A stretch of DNA of 14,868 nucleotides from an uncultured Pseudomonadota bacterium. GTDB taxonomy: Bacteria > Pseudomonadota > Alphaproteobacteria > RUG11792. Within the stretch, counting starts at the first letter, position 1. The number at the start of each line of letters is the position of its first letter. Position numbers and translations under genes: made by a program. The notes below the pieces were generated by a model. That model saw only the letters and a program-made list of their open reading frames with translations, was not told the origin of the DNA and did no database searches. Below, piece after piece: positions 14,868 to 14,868 of this stretch. The DNA lies in contig CACYDS010000104.1 in assembly GCA_902773285.1 (NCBI GenBank), forward strand, positions 1-14,868, read 5' to 3'.

Positions 14868-14868
14868 A

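Overview
The window is mostly the conserved secE-nusG-rplKA-rplJL-rpoBC block, read on the minus strand from a tRNA-Trp gene at the right edge. The protein sequences look alphaproteobacterial: RpoB begins with the alpha-type TGRKRFRKSFGR motif and carries the large alpha-type insert around residues 275-380, and YebC starts MSGHSQFHN. The DNA is AT-rich. The genes that normally follow rpoC in this class (rpsL-rpsG-fusA-tuf) are absent, and a fast-diverging secreted protein of unknown family lies next door. Together these suggest a host-associated lineage such as a Rickettsiales- or Holosporales-like bacterium. That placement is inference; no taxonomic marker was searched.

Layout from right to left, in the direction of transcription: tRNA-Trp(CCA) (14792-14867), secE, nusG, a leader hairpin resembling the 23S L1-stalk site, rplK, rplA, a 183-nt spacer with an L10-type leader, rplJ, rplL, an intrinsic attenuator hairpin, rpoB, rpoC, and ruvX, which overlaps the rpoC stop codon by one base. 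Facing this unit, and ending 10 nt from the ruvX stop codon, is yebC on the plus strand (2100-2819). A 189-nt divergent region (1911-2099) carries two candidate extended -10 promoters. One serves yebC. The other serves a long minus-strand gene for a secreted protein (1910 to beyond the left edge), the only gene here whose family I do not recognise.

Functionally, the block makes the Sec translocon subunit SecE, the transcription factor NusG, the ribosomal L1 stalk (L1), the L11/L10/L7-L12 stalk, the two largest RNA polymerase subunits and a pre-16S rRNA nuclease. Three RNA elements fit the classical control circuits: L1 feedback on rplKA, L10-L7/L12 feedback on rplJL, and partial termination before rpoBC. 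I found no CRISPR array, insertion sequence, phage gene or defence system. The left-edge secreted protein and the regulatory RNAs are the most interesting content.
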